Part shown: positions 9,408-17,777 of the stretch, in pieces
How positions within the stretch are numbered: the stretch's first letter is position 1
How the letters are laid out: each line of letters starts with the position of its first letter
NCBI RefSeq assembly: GCF_001028175.1
Contig: NZ_AEJF01000228.1
Location: 1-64,000 of the forward strand
Length of the DNA: 64,000 nucleotides
Origin: Caballeronia mineralivorans PML1(12)
GTDB lineage: Bacteria > Pseudomonadota > Gammaproteobacteria > Burkholderiales > Burkholderiaceae
Reading direction: 5' to 3'
Made by a program: the position numbers and the translations under genes
The notes under the pieces: generated by a model
Databases searched by the model: none
Told to the model about the DNA's origin: nothing
What the model saw: only the letters and a program-made list of their open reading frames with translations

Positions 9408-10313
9408 TCACGGTTCGAAGTGCGGTTGCATCAACGCTTTAAACCACTCTATGAAAGCGATGAGCCTGCGCGAGCGTTGCCTGCGATGCGGATAGAGCGC
9501 TGAGACATCCATCGGCGCCGCTCTGAAGGCGGACATCACTTCGACCAGCGCGCCTGAGTTCAGCAGATGCTGCACGTCAAACCGCGGTATTTGAATCAGT
9601 CCCATCCCCGCGGAGCAGCAGGCGATGTAGTTCTCCGCATTGTTCACAATGACCCGGCTCGTGACCGGCACATGCTCTTTCCGGTCCGCGATCAGGTATT
9701 CCCATCGCAATTCGCGACCGGTCGCGGGGGAGGCATATCCGACACACAAGTGCCGGTCGGCCAGATCGTCGGGGCGTTCGGGAACGCCATGCTCGCGCAG
9801 ATAACCCGGGCTCGCGCAGTTGATCATCGCAATGCTGCCAAGCGGTTGCGCCACGAGATTACTGTCGTGCAGGTTACCCACGCGAATGGCGCAGTCGACG
9901 CCTTCTTGCACCAGGTCGACCGCACGATCGGTCGAGCTCAAGACCAGCCGCAAGCCGGGGTGGCTGCGCAGCAAGCCGGGCAGCGCGGGCACGACAAGGC
10001 GGCGAGCGATGCGGCTGGGCATGTCGACGTTCAATTGTCCGGAGATCTGCCGCTGCCGGACCTGGAATAGCTGGTCAATTTCCTCCGCGTCAGCCAACAG
10101 CAGCCGCACCCGTTCCAAGAGTTGAGCGCCGTCCGCGGTCAGCCGGACCCGGCGCGTGGTGCGATGTAATAACCGGATACCGACGCTGGCCTCCAGTTGC
10201 TGGATGGCGGCTGACACCGAGGCGCGCGGCAGCTCCAGCGCGTGTGCGGCCTTGATGAAGCTGCCCATATCGGCTACCTGGGCGAAGACACGGTATTGAT
10301 CAAGTTTATCCAT
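9408..10313 (-). CDS. LysR family transcriptional regulator
   Basis: A 301-residue protein with the winged HTH in residues 1-60 (FIKAAHALELPRASVSAAIQ) and an effector domain from about residue 90. The sequence style (LHRTTRRVRLTADG; DCAIRVG; LVAQPLG) places it in the large DsdC/CrgA-like group common beside short-chain dehydrogenases. It lies 59 bases downstream of an SDR gene on the same strand, so the two may be co-transcribed, with the SDR gene as a possible target. Confidence 0.93.
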   Translation of the reverse strand: MDKLDQYRVFAQVADMGSFIKAAHALELPRASVSAAIQQLEASVGIRLLHRTTRRVRLTADGAQLLERVRLLLADAEEIDQLFQVRQRQISGQLNVDMPSRIARRLVVPALPGLLRSHPGLRLVLSSTDRAVDLVQEGVDCAIRVGNLHDSNLVAQPLGSIAMINCASPGYLREHGVPERPDDLADRHLCVGYASPATGRELRWEYLIADRKEHVPVTSRVIVNNAENYIACCSAGMGLIQIPRFDVQHLLNSGALVEVMSAFRAAPMDVSALYPHRRQRSRRLIAFIEWFKALMQPHFEP

Positions 10314-10372
10314 CGGATCGTTTTACCTTGATACGCCGTTTTCGACATCACTCTTCGCCGCAGCGCTCACTA

Positions 10373-11146
10373 TCACTTCGTCGTATAGCCGCCGTTGATG
10401 AGAATAGTCTGGCCCGTGATCCACCAGCCGTCGCTGACCAGATGGCGGATGAACGGCACCACGTCATTGATATCGGTCAGTCCGGTCTTGGAGAACGACG
10501 ATAGCGCCGCAGCGGTCTTATGATAAGCGACCGCATCTTCCCCTTCAGCAGGATAGAAAAACGGCGTATCCATCGGCCCTGGGCCCACCGCTGTCACCGA
10601 GATGCCGCGTGCGCCGTACTCCTTGGCGGCAGCCCTCGTAAAATGCTCGACAGGGGCCTTGGTGCCGGCATAGGCGGCATAAAACGGAGTGAATGCACCC
10701 AGCAGAGAAGTGACCAGCGTGACGATCTTGCCACTGTCGTTGACGTGCTTGCCGGCTTCCTTGAGAAAGAAGAACGCAACCTTTGAATTGACTGCGGCCA
10801 TCTCGTCATACTCGGCCTCGCTGATGTCCGTGAATGACTTCTTCAGCACCTTGCCGACCGTGTTGATGGCGATGTCAGGCTTGCCGACCGCGGCTACGGC
10901 ATCGGCAAAGAGCGTCTCTACAGCGCCCGCGCTGATCAGGTTTCCCTGTAAGGCCACCGCCTCGGCGCCCGCAGACCTGATCGCGGCTACCGTGGCATCG
11001 GCTTCAGTTTTGCTGCTGGCGCTGTTGTAATGAATGGCGACGGCTTTGGCTCCTTGCGCCGCGAGGTCACGGGCGATCAGGCCGCCAAGGTTCTTCGCGC
11101 CGCCCGCGATGAGGACGACTTTGCCTTTGATGGAATGGTCTGCCAT
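10373..11146 (-). CDS. Short-chain dehydrogenase/reductase (SDR)
   Basis: A 257-residue classical SDR. The cofactor loop is AGGAKNLGG (residues 14-22). The second strand ends in HYN, with Ser and Lys nearby, which favours NADP(H). The catalytic Ser is in LVTSLLG near residue 145, and Tyr and Lys are in YAGTK near residues 157-161. It ends in the usual INGGYTTK. The non-canonical loop (AKNLGG instead of GxxxGIG) is typical of a subgroup of SDRs. Substrate unknown. A LysR regulator follows on the same strand. Confidence 0.9.
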   Translation of the reverse strand: MADHSIKGKVVLIAGGAKNLGGLIARDLAAQGAKAVAIHYNSASSKTEADATVAAIRSAGAEAVALQGNLISAGAVETLFADAVAAVGKPDIAINTVGKVLKKSFTDISEAEYDEMAAVNSKVAFFFLKEAGKHVNDSGKIVTLVTSLLGAFTPFYAAYAGTKAPVEHFTRAAAKEYGARGISVTAVGPGPMDTPFFYPAEGEDAVAYHKTAAALSSFSKTGLTDINDVVPFIRHLVSDGWWITGQTILINGGYTTK

Positions 11147-11650
11147 GAGGATCTCCTTTTAGTTCGGGAGATTCAAGTCTACTCAGGATTGGCTGGAGAA
11201 TAAGCGCCCGCAACCTGGATGGATTATCCAGAAAAACAGTCCAATCCTCGCGCCGGTGCCGTTCATGATGGATTGCCCCGTGAACTACCACTCAATCCAA
11301 TCGAATGGATTATGAAATAATTCATAATTAAATATGAAAGAAATATGCGACGACATGTCGCACATTTATATTCAGTGATCCTGATTGGAGGATCGATCTG
11401 GATCATGCATAACGTGAGCATGAATATGATGTCGCGATAAACGCGGCCGCGGCGTCTCGGCCATACGACAGCTTTTTGATTTAACTAGGGTTTTCACTTA
11501 GTTGGGGGGCAGTTGGTTTTCGCTCGCGCCGATGGACGGGTTTTTCGTTCGCACTCGGGGTTGGTTTGGATCTGTCGGTGCTCACTGGTCGGGGTCGATG
11601 CCGGGTAGCCGCACTATTTTCGTCGCTGCTGGCCGGCCACCAAAGTGCAT
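11147..11650. other. Intergenic region with an AT-rich promoter zone and one partial repeat
   Basis: About 500 bases. The left part (11290-11440) is AT-rich and should hold the SDR promoter. The right part (about 11485-11620) is GC-rich and contains a diverged copy of the interspersed repeat that also occurs twice at 31150-31790. No credible gene was seen. Confidence 0.5.
11539..11615 (+). repeat. Partial copy of the GC-rich interspersed repeat
   Basis: Bases 11539-11564 are identical to a stretch in the reverse complement of the 31625-31785 copy (core TTTTTCGTTCGCACTCGG). They are followed by a diverged block (GGTCGGGGTCGATGCCGGGT) that also matches both 31-kb copies. The element lies just past the 3' end of the minus-strand binding-protein gene. 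Confidence 0.7.
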
Positions 11651-12613
11651 TCAGTGGTTTTCACTGGTGACCAGTTGCAACGGCGTCTCGATGAAGCGCG
11701 ACAAGTCCGCCTGCTTCCTTCTTTCAATAAGCGCTTTTAACGCAACGTCGACCCCGAACGCGGCCTGTCTTTCGGCAAACTGATCCATGGACGCGAGAAT
11801 CCGGCCGTCGTTGAGCAGCGGTCCGATTGCATCGATGTTGTTATAGCCCGTGACATACACGCGGCCGGTTCTTCGCGCGTTGTGAACCGCCTCGACAGCG
11901 CCCATGGCCATATTGTCGTTGCCGCACATGAGCGCCCGGATCCGCGGGTGTTCGTTCAGCATCGCCGACGCGGCCTCCTTGCCTTTTCCGTATTCCCAGT
12001 CGCCCGGCTGTATGGCGACAATCCTGATGCCCGCGGCGTTCATTGCGTCCTGGCAACCCGTTGTTCGCTGCTGCGCGTTGCGATCGGCGGAGACGCCTTC
12101 GATGATTCCGACTTCGTCGCCCGGCTTGAGCTTCCCCGCCAGATACTTTCCTACCATTGCGGCACCTCTGCGGTTGTCCGGGCCGACGAAAGGCACGGAA
12201 ATGCCGGCGGCATCCTGGGACGTTTCGTCGAGCGGATTGTCGATGGAGATCACAATGACACCGGCGTTGATTCCGCGCGCCACCACGGATATCAACGCTT
12301 TTGAATCGGCGGACGCGAGCACGATTGCGTTCGTCCGGGCGCCAATCAGCTCGTCGACGATGCGTGTCTGCGCGAGGGTGTCGGTTTCCGTCGCCGTGCC
12401 CCGGACAGTCAGGTCGAACTGCGACGCATAGTGTTTCTGATAGTTCTGTGCACCGCCTGCCATGGCGACGGCAAACGGGTCCGCGAGCGACTTCAGCACG
12501 AGGGCAATTGTCAGCTTGCCGTCCTGCGCGGCGTTGGCGCTCTTTGCGACCGGCAGGCCGGCCGCTGCGAGCGCACCGGCCACGAGCAAACGCCGGCGTA
12601 TCTTTTGTAGCAT
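11651..12613 (-). CDS. Periplasmic sugar-type substrate-binding protein (solo)
   Basis: A 320-residue protein from ATG 12613 with AAGGAAAG just upstream; the frame extends further but without support. A signal peptide (RRRLLVAGALAAAGLP, cleavage near SANAA) precedes a Peripla_BP_4-type fold of the RbsB/LacI family (IALVLKSLADPFAVAMAGGA; IVLASADSKAL; VGIIEG; ALMCGNDNMAMGAVEA). No ABC permease or ATPase is adjacent. It faces the siaABCD operon across a 324-base gap, so it might supply ligand signals to the SiaA sensor, as TorT or LuxP do for their kinases. That role is inference. Confidence 0.85.
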   Translation of the reverse strand: MLQKIRRRLLVAGALAAAGLPVAKSANAAQDGKLTIALVLKSLADPFAVAMAGGAQNYQKHYASQFDLTVRGTATETDTLAQTRIVDELIGARTNAIVLASADSKALISVVARGINAGVIVISIDNPLDETSQDAAGISVPFVGPDNRRGAAMVGKYLAGKLKPGDEVGIIEGVSADRNAQQRTTGCQDAMNAAGIRIVAIQPGDWEYGKGKEAASAMLNEHPRIRALMCGNDNMAMGAVEAVHNARRTGRVYVTGYNNIDAIGPLLNDGRILASMDQFAERQAAFGVDVALKALIERRKQADLSRFIETPLQLVTSENH

Positions 12614-12937
12614 CGGTTCTTTCCTTGCACGCTCAGCCCGGCATGATATGACGTCGATCGACGACGTGCCGCCACACGCGGATGCTGACCGCAGCCGGCC
12701 AGCGCCTTCCTCATCATCCGCGATCGTCATTAAAACGCCATTCCTCGACATCTCATTCGATATTGCACCAGCTTTGTGATTTGTTCGTGTGCCTCAAGAA
12801 CAATCGCCTGGTGCCGTAATGCTTTAGTGAAAGACCGGCATGCAACTGCTGTGAATCAGCGTCGGTATTGTTCGACGAGATTATTTTCGCCGGCACTGGC
12901 CACTCCAGGACAAACGAAGAAGTGCAGGCAGACCGCC
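12614..12937. other. Divergent promoter region between the binding-protein gene and siaA
   Basis: About 324 bases that must hold promoters for the binding-protein gene and for siaABCD. No obvious palindrome or sigma-54 motif was found by eye. Confidence 0.4.
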
Positions 12938-14620
12938 ATGAAAATCAAGACTCTCACGACCATTGCAACGGCCACGCTGAGCGTTCTGTTATTGCTGCTT
13001 CTATTCATTCTGTACCAGATCCTCGATATTGAGCACGACACAATCCGCGGTCAGGAAAAGCGCTTCGAGTCGTTCAGGCTGGCTGACGAATTGCGGCAAA
13101 GCTCCGACGATTTGACGCGCATGGCGAGCACTTATATTTCGACTGGAAACCGGCTCTACGAAAATCAGTACTTTGAGATTCTGGATATCCGTAATGGCAA
13201 AAGGCCCCGGCCGGCCGACTACACCAGTACGTATTGGTGGCTGCCGCATGACGCGCAGCTTCCGGGAGCACGTGCAGTGCCGCTCAAGGAACTCATGCGC
13301 CGCGCCGGTTTTACCGCACACGAATTCGATCTACTTCAGCAATCCCAGTCGCGCTCGGACAAACTCGTCAATATGGAGAAAGAGGCCTTCGCCGCCATGG
13401 AAGGTCTGTTCATGGACTCCGCCGGCAACCTGACGGTCAGACGGACGCCGGATGCGGGTTATGCGCGCTCGCTCCTTTATGGCGAGTCGTATCAGGTCGA
13501 AAAGGCCAGCATCATGGCACCAATCCAGACTTTTCTGGCCGCTGTGGACGCGCGTACCGCCAGCGCACTGCAAAACCTGGAGCGACGTCAGTTGCTGTAC
13601 GTTCGCCTGGCGCTTTTCGTGGTGAGTGCTGCTGTTATTGGCATGGTTTCATTCGGGTTTTACATCCGCAGGCGCATCGTCAATCCGGTCTATCAACTGG
13701 TCGGGAATATGGAGTATGTCACCACGGGCAAATACGGCGTGCGCAACCGGGAGACAGGCAATGACGAGCTGTCCACACTGGCAAGGGGATTTAACGGCAT
13801 GGCCGCAGCGGTCGAGCGCCATACCGCGACGCTGGCAGCGGCCAACCTTGAAATGACGGCAACTCACAAGAAAATCGCTGACTCGATAGATTATGCAAGC
13901 CTTATACAGACGGCCGTTTTGCCGCATCGGCAGCTTGCTCGCCATTTTGGTGCGCACTATTTCGTGCTTTGGAAACCGCGCGACGTAGTGGGGGGTGACT
14001 TTTATGTTTTCCATCAGGACGGTGATAATTTCCTGATAGGGGTCGTGGATTGCGCAGGTCACGGCGTACCGGGCGCACTCATGACGATGCTGGCTCATGC
14101 AGCCATCAGCCACGCTATTGCAGAAGTGGGGCTGCATGATCCGGCCGCCATCCTGGGTCGTACCGACACAGCGTTGCGCGCGATGTTGAGCGCCTCACAT
14201 CTCGACAGCGCGCTGGCAACACATGCAGACGCCGCGCTCATCTATGTGGATCGTGCGGCCGGGCATATGTCATTTTCGGGTGCAAAAATGTCGCTCTATA
14301 TCTGCGATGACGGCCGGGTTGAAGAGATCAAGGGAGCCCGGCGTCCGCTTGCCCACAAGCGCATGGGTGAGTTCGCCAATACCGCGCTTTCGCTTGCACC
14401 CGGGCGTACTTACTATCTCGTGACCGACGGTTATCTGGATCAGGCCGGCGGGGACGACGGCTTTTGCTTTGGCAACGACCGCTTCAAACAGGCGCTGCAG
14501 ACTCATGCGGACCTGCCCCTGACGGAGCAATCCGATGCGTTCGCCGAGACGCTTGCGCGCTACCAGCGAAGCCAGCCGCAACGCGACGACGTCACCATTG
14601 TGTCGTTCCGCCCGATATGA
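12938..14620 (+). CDS. siaA: SiaA-like membrane PPM/SpoIIE-type protein phosphatase
   Basis: A 560-residue protein from ATG 12938. Membrane helix 1 is near residues 8-28, a periplasmic sensor domain follows, helix 2 is near 217-243, a HAMP domain near 245-297 (NDELSTLARGFNGMA), and the PPM/SpoIIE phosphatase from about 325. Metal-binding motifs are present: DVVGGDFYV, DCAGHGVPGA, TDGYLDQ and RDDVTI at the end. In Pseudomonas, SiaA dephosphorylates SiaC and thereby switches on c-di-GMP synthesis by SiaD. First gene of siaABCD, overlapping or abutting siaB. Confidence 0.9.
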   Translation: MKIKTLTTIATATLSVLLLLLLFILYQILDIEHDTIRGQEKRFESFRLADELRQSSDDLTRMASTYISTGNRLYENQYFEILDIRNGKRPRPADYTSTYWWLPHDAQLPGARAVPLKELMRRAGFTAHEFDLLQQSQSRSDKLVNMEKEAFAAMEGLFMDSAGNLTVRRTPDAGYARSLLYGESYQVEKASIMAPIQTFLAAVDARTASALQNLERRQLLYVRLALFVVSAAVIGMVSFGFYIRRRIVNPVYQLVGNMEYVTTGKYGVRNRETGNDELSTLARGFNGMAAAVERHTATLAAANLEMTATHKKIADSIDYASLIQTAVLPHRQLARHFGAHYFVLWKPRDVVGGDFYVFHQDGDNFLIGVVDCAGHGVPGALMTMLAHAAISHAIAEVGLHDPAAILGRTDTALRAMLSASHLDSALATHADAALIYVDRAAGHMSFSGAKMSLYICDDGRVEEIKGARRPLAHKRMGEFANTALSLAPGRTYYLVTDGYLDQAGGDDGFCFGNDRFKQALQTHADLPLTEQSDAFAETLARYQRSQPQRDDVTIVSFRPI

Positions 14621-14655
14621 CTACGCCACCCACGCTCACCCACGCCGGAGCCGCC

Positions 14656-15198
14656 ATGCACTCCCCAGACCTTTACGCGTTACGCGAAAATTTCAATCGC
14701 GAACGCATCATGCTTTGCTTCAACGGGCCAATATCACGCAGCCTGATCGAGGAAATTGGCAATGCGTTGAAGAATTACCTGGCGGCGGACCAGGCGCTTC
14801 CGGCGGCCGCCACGGATGTTTTCGCAGCTTATATTGAAATGACCCAGAATATCCGGCACTACGTGGCACGGCGTGGCTACGCAGAGGCGGAAACCGCAGC
14901 CACCGTGGTGATCTCGCGCGACGAGAGCGGCCGCTACATCGTCTCGGCAGGCAACCTGGTCGAGGCCGGCGACGGACGCGCGGTGATGAGCCGTATCAAC
15001 GCAATTGCCACGCTGGATAAAGCCGCACTGAAAGCGGCTTATAAGGAGCAACTGCGCAAGCCGAGAGACCCGGCGCTTACCGGAGGAGCCGGCCTGGGTT
15101 TATTGGACATTGCAAGAAAGGCTAGCGAGCCGCTCCAGGCTGCTCTGATCGAGCATGGCGACGATCGCGCGTTCTTTAGTCTGCGCGCGGTAATCTGA
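14656..15198 (+). CDS. siaB: SiaB family protein kinase (DUF6272)
   Basis: A 180-residue protein from ATG 14656, which has CGGAG 6 bases upstream. An in-frame ATG at 14617 overlaps the siaA stop and is an alternative start. The fold is a GHKL/histidine-kinase-like ATPase: N-box IEMTQNIRHYV (about residues 67-77) and glycine-rich GGAGLGLLDIA (about 145). SiaB phosphorylates SiaC on a threonine and so opposes SiaA. It is gene 2 of a tight four-gene operon. Confidence 0.9.
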   Translation: MHSPDLYALRENFNRERIMLCFNGPISRSLIEEIGNALKNYLAADQALPAAATDVFAAYIEMTQNIRHYVARRGYAEAETAATVVISRDESGRYIVSAGNLVEAGDGRAVMSRINAIATLDKAALKAAYKEQLRKPRDPALTGGAGLGLLDIARKASEPLQAALIEHGDDRAFFSLRAVI

Positions 15199-15219
15199 AC
15201 ACTATCGGGGCATCGTATC

Positions 15220-15597
15220 GTGAAGAATATCAATGTTCCCGCAAGCCAGTCCACGCCGGCCATACAGGGCGACTGGCAGGCAGGTGTACTGAAGATGCAA
15301 GGGGATTCTTACCCGGAGAATGCTTTCGAGCTGTTCAGCGAAATCATTCAGTGGGTCGAGGATTACCTGACCCAGTCCGCCGATCCGCTTCGTCTGGAAT
15401 TGCAGCTGCTTTATCTTAACACGAGCAGTATCAAGGCGATGATGGACATTTTCGACCTGCTCGAAGACGCGCACGTGAAAGGTCGTGCTGTCTCGGTCAG
15501 ATGGCACTATGACAAGCGCAATGAAAGGCTCGCGGAACTGGCCGAGGAGTTCAAGGAAGACTGCACTTTTCCATTCCTGATCACCAGTCATGAATAA
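15220..15597 (+). CDS. siaC: SiaC phospho-switch protein (DUF1987)
   Basis: A 125-residue protein from a GTG at 15220. It matches the SiaC/DUF1987 family (GDSYPENAFELFSEIIQWVEDYL). The stretch LYLNTSSIKAMMDIFDLLE (about residues 64-82) contains the threonine equivalent to the one phosphorylated in Pseudomonas SiaC. Unphosphorylated SiaC binds and activates the diguanylate cyclase SiaD; phosphorylation by SiaB breaks this. The stop overlaps the siaD start by 8 bases. Confidence 0.93.
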   Translation: MKNINVPASQSTPAIQGDWQAGVLKMQGDSYPENAFELFSEIIQWVEDYLTQSADPLRLELQLLYLNTSSIKAMMDIFDLLEDAHVKGRAVSVRWHYDKRNERLAELAEEFKEDCTFPFLITSHE

Positions 15598-16396
15598 GAC
15601 GCGCCGTGTGATCAAACGTGATCATTTTGCGTTGGAAAAGCATGTCCAGGCGCTTCTGGCCGAGTCGGCCGCTTCACCGTCCGACTTGAGCGAAGCGCTC
15701 GCGCAACTCTGGGAGCATTACGGCGAGCAGCTTGCCCGCCTCGAGCGGATCACCCGTTTGTCGGATGCTTATCAAAGCCTGGCGCGTGAACAGGACAACA
15801 GCCTCGTCGCGCGTTTTGACAAGCAACTGCGCCAGTTGCAAAAGGTCACCCGGATTTCCGACCGGTACCAGAAAATGATGGTCGAGCTGAATCTGGCGTT
15901 GAAAGAGGCGTCCACGCACGATCCGCTCACGGGCTTGCCGAACCGGCGGTTACTGATGGAACGGCTCAAGGCCGAAGTCGAGCACGCCGGCCGGCATCGT
16001 GAGCCCTTCGTGGTGGCGATCGTCGATGTGGATCATTTCAAGCAGGTCAATGACACGTACGGCCATGAAGCTGGCGACACCGTACTGCAGGAGGTCGCGC
16101 GTTTCATGACCAGCCAGATGCGCGAGTACGACGTGTGCGGCCGGTGGGGAGGAGAGGAGTTCCTGGCGCTGCTGCCAAAATCGACGCTGGACAGTGCGTT
16201 GAGTGTGATCGGCAGAATCCATCAAGGGATTCCAGATCACTCCATGGACGTCGGCGGCCAGGCTGTTTCCATCACCGTCAGCATTGGGGTAGCTGAACAT
16301 CGCGCCGGGGAGGAATGGGAGGGCACGCTCCAGCGTGCAGACGCCCTTTTGCTGAAGGCCAAGCGTGAAGGGCGTAATCGTGCCCTCGGTGAATAA
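15590..16396 (+). CDS. siaD: SiaD diguanylate cyclase
   Basis: A 268-residue protein. The N-terminal about 100 residues are helical and coiled (LARLERITRLSDAYQSLARE), the docking part for SiaC. The GGDEF domain starts at about 108 (DPLTGLPNRRLLMERL). The active site reads GGEEF (about residue 187), and an RxxD inhibition site (REYD) lies five residues before it, so the enzyme should be active and subject to product inhibition. It makes c-di-GMP from two GTP to promote aggregation and biofilm. Last gene of siaABCD. Confidence 0.93.
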   Translation: MNKTRRVIKRDHFALEKHVQALLAESAASPSDLSEALAQLWEHYGEQLARLERITRLSDAYQSLAREQDNSLVARFDKQLRQLQKVTRISDRYQKMMVELNLALKEASTHDPLTGLPNRRLLMERLKAEVEHAGRHREPFVVAIVDVDHFKQVNDTYGHEAGDTVLQEVARFMTSQMREYDVCGRWGGEEFLALLPKSTLDSALSVIGRIHQGIPDHSMDVGGQAVSITVSIGVAEHRAGEEWEGTLQRADALLLKAKREGRNRALGE

Positions 16397-16404
16397 CGAA
16401 TAAC

Positions 16405-16430
16405 GAGTCACCGTTCGGAGTCACCGTTCG
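16405..16430. repeat. Tandem 13-base repeat downstream of siaD
   Basis: GAGTCACCGTTCG occurs twice head to tail (16405-16417 and 16418-16430) in the short gap between the convergent siaD and LysR genes. It is probably a small duplication; no function can be assigned. Confidence 0.6.
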
Positions 16431-16497
16431 CGTCGACGCCGGCGCACCGGGCAAGCCTGTCAGTTTTCTCCTCGCCCGGACGCTTCATCATATTGGC

Positions 16498-17457
16498 TTA
16501 CGCCGCCTTCCAGGTTTCCGGCGGTGCGTTGACCGCTGACTCGGCCGTCATTTTTTCGACGTAAGACCAAAGCTGTTCTGCGGCCCGGCCTCTTTGCTTG
16601 CCGGAACGGTACAGACGTATTTCCAGTTCAGTCGCCCAGGCGTCCGAACCCGCGCCGACAAGATTCCCTTCGCTCAACTCCCGGGTGATACAGCTCTCCG
16701 GAAGCCAGCCGATACCGTGACCCGCCAGCACCATGCCTTTTAATGCCTCGGACATATGGGTTTCGAAGCAGCGATACAGTGCGTACGGTTCGGTGGCGTT
16801 CAGCAACAGCATTTCGACCACGTTGCCGAGGAATGCACCGGATGAATAAGCCAGGAGCGGCAGGGGTTTGCCGCTTTTTCCAGGCAACTCGAATAACGGT
16901 TTGCCATGGCTGTCGGCGGCAGAGACCGGCAGAACGCGCTCCACACCGAGAGTAAGGAAGGGAAAGAGATTGGGGTCCAGTCCGATGGGCAGGTGCGGAT
17001 GGTGGTAGCCCATCAGCAGGTCACTGTCGCCCGCGAGAAGATGTTGCACGCCCTCAGGGACATTGACCGCCTGAACCCGGGCCATGACGTCGCCGAATTT
17101 GCCGTTAAGCCGCTTGAGCCAGTCCGGGAAAAGCGTGAATACCAGAGTATGAGCCACCGAAAAATGGACGACATGATCGCTGTCGGCGAACTGTTCGTAG
17201 CCACCCACCATATTACGGGCAGCATACATACTCTTCAGGATGTCCGTTGCCAGGCTGCGAAACATCCGGCCTGCCGGAGTGAGTGAGATCGGGTTGACGC
17301 TGCGGTCCACCAGTTTCGTTCCCATCCAGGTCTCTAGCGCGACAATTCGTCGGCTAAATGCCGACTGCGTTAAATCCCGGTTGCGAGCCGACCGGGAAAA
17401 GCTTTTGGTCTCCGCGAGACTGAGAAAATCTTCCAGCCATTTTGCTTCCATAGTCAT
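16498..17457 (-). CDS. LysR family regulator, HypT-like
   Basis: A 319-residue protein with an N-terminal HTH (KSFSRSARNRDLTQSAFSRR). It has features seen in the E. coli hypochlorite regulator HypT: EAKWLEDFLSLAETKSFS at the start, LLAYSSGAFLGNVV, FETHMSEALKGMVLAGHGIGWLPE, and a C-terminal W..YVEKM. HypT is activated by methionine oxidation under HOCl stress; whether this protein senses oxidants is unknown. It is divergent from ansP with a 320-base gap, so ansP is the likely target. Confidence 0.85.
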   Translation of the reverse strand: MTMEAKWLEDFLSLAETKSFSRSARNRDLTQSAFSRRIVALETWMGTKLVDRSVNPISLTPAGRMFRSLATDILKSMYAARNMVGGYEQFADSDHVVHFSVAHTLVFTLFPDWLKRLNGKFGDVMARVQAVNVPEGVQHLLAGDSDLLMGYHHPHLPIGLDPNLFPFLTLGVERVLPVSAADSHGKPLFELPGKSGKPLPLLAYSSGAFLGNVVEMLLLNATEPYALYRCFETHMSEALKGMVLAGHGIGWLPESCITRELSEGNLVGAGSDAWATELEIRLYRSGKQRGRAAEQLWSYVEKMTAESAVNAPPETWKAA

Positions 17458-17777
17458 CGCTCTGTTTAAAGACGTCGACCGCTAGCATGGGCCGATAAGT
17501 TTCTCTAGCGTGCCACAGGTCGGCAAACTAGCAATATCTATTTTCGAATGGCGTTAGTCGAAATTTGCATAGGCATTGCGCCCATCAATTTGGCACCATA
17601 ATTTTGGGTTTCCCTAGCTGAAAGCGGCATGTCGCTCGATATGCCGATACGGGCCTACGTCATCTGGATAACGTTTGTAGCAATGGGCCGTAAGGTTTTG
17701 GGTACGCACGCCCAATCCGTCCAGGCTCAGCGCAGCATTGTCAAATTCTGAAAACCGTTCTTAAGTTGGAGACGATT
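17458..17777. other. Divergent promoter region between the LysR gene and ansP
   Basis: About 320 bases of relatively AT-rich sequence (17520-17620) containing promoters for both genes. A TGGCAC at 17591 recalls a sigma-54 -24 element, but the matching -12 GC is missing. A LysR binding site is expected but no clean T-N11-A palindrome was singled out. Confidence 0.4.

Noticed and set aside
17591..17607. Sigma-54-like promoter before ansP
   Set aside because: TGGCAC is present but the required GC of the -12 element is missing at the correct distance.
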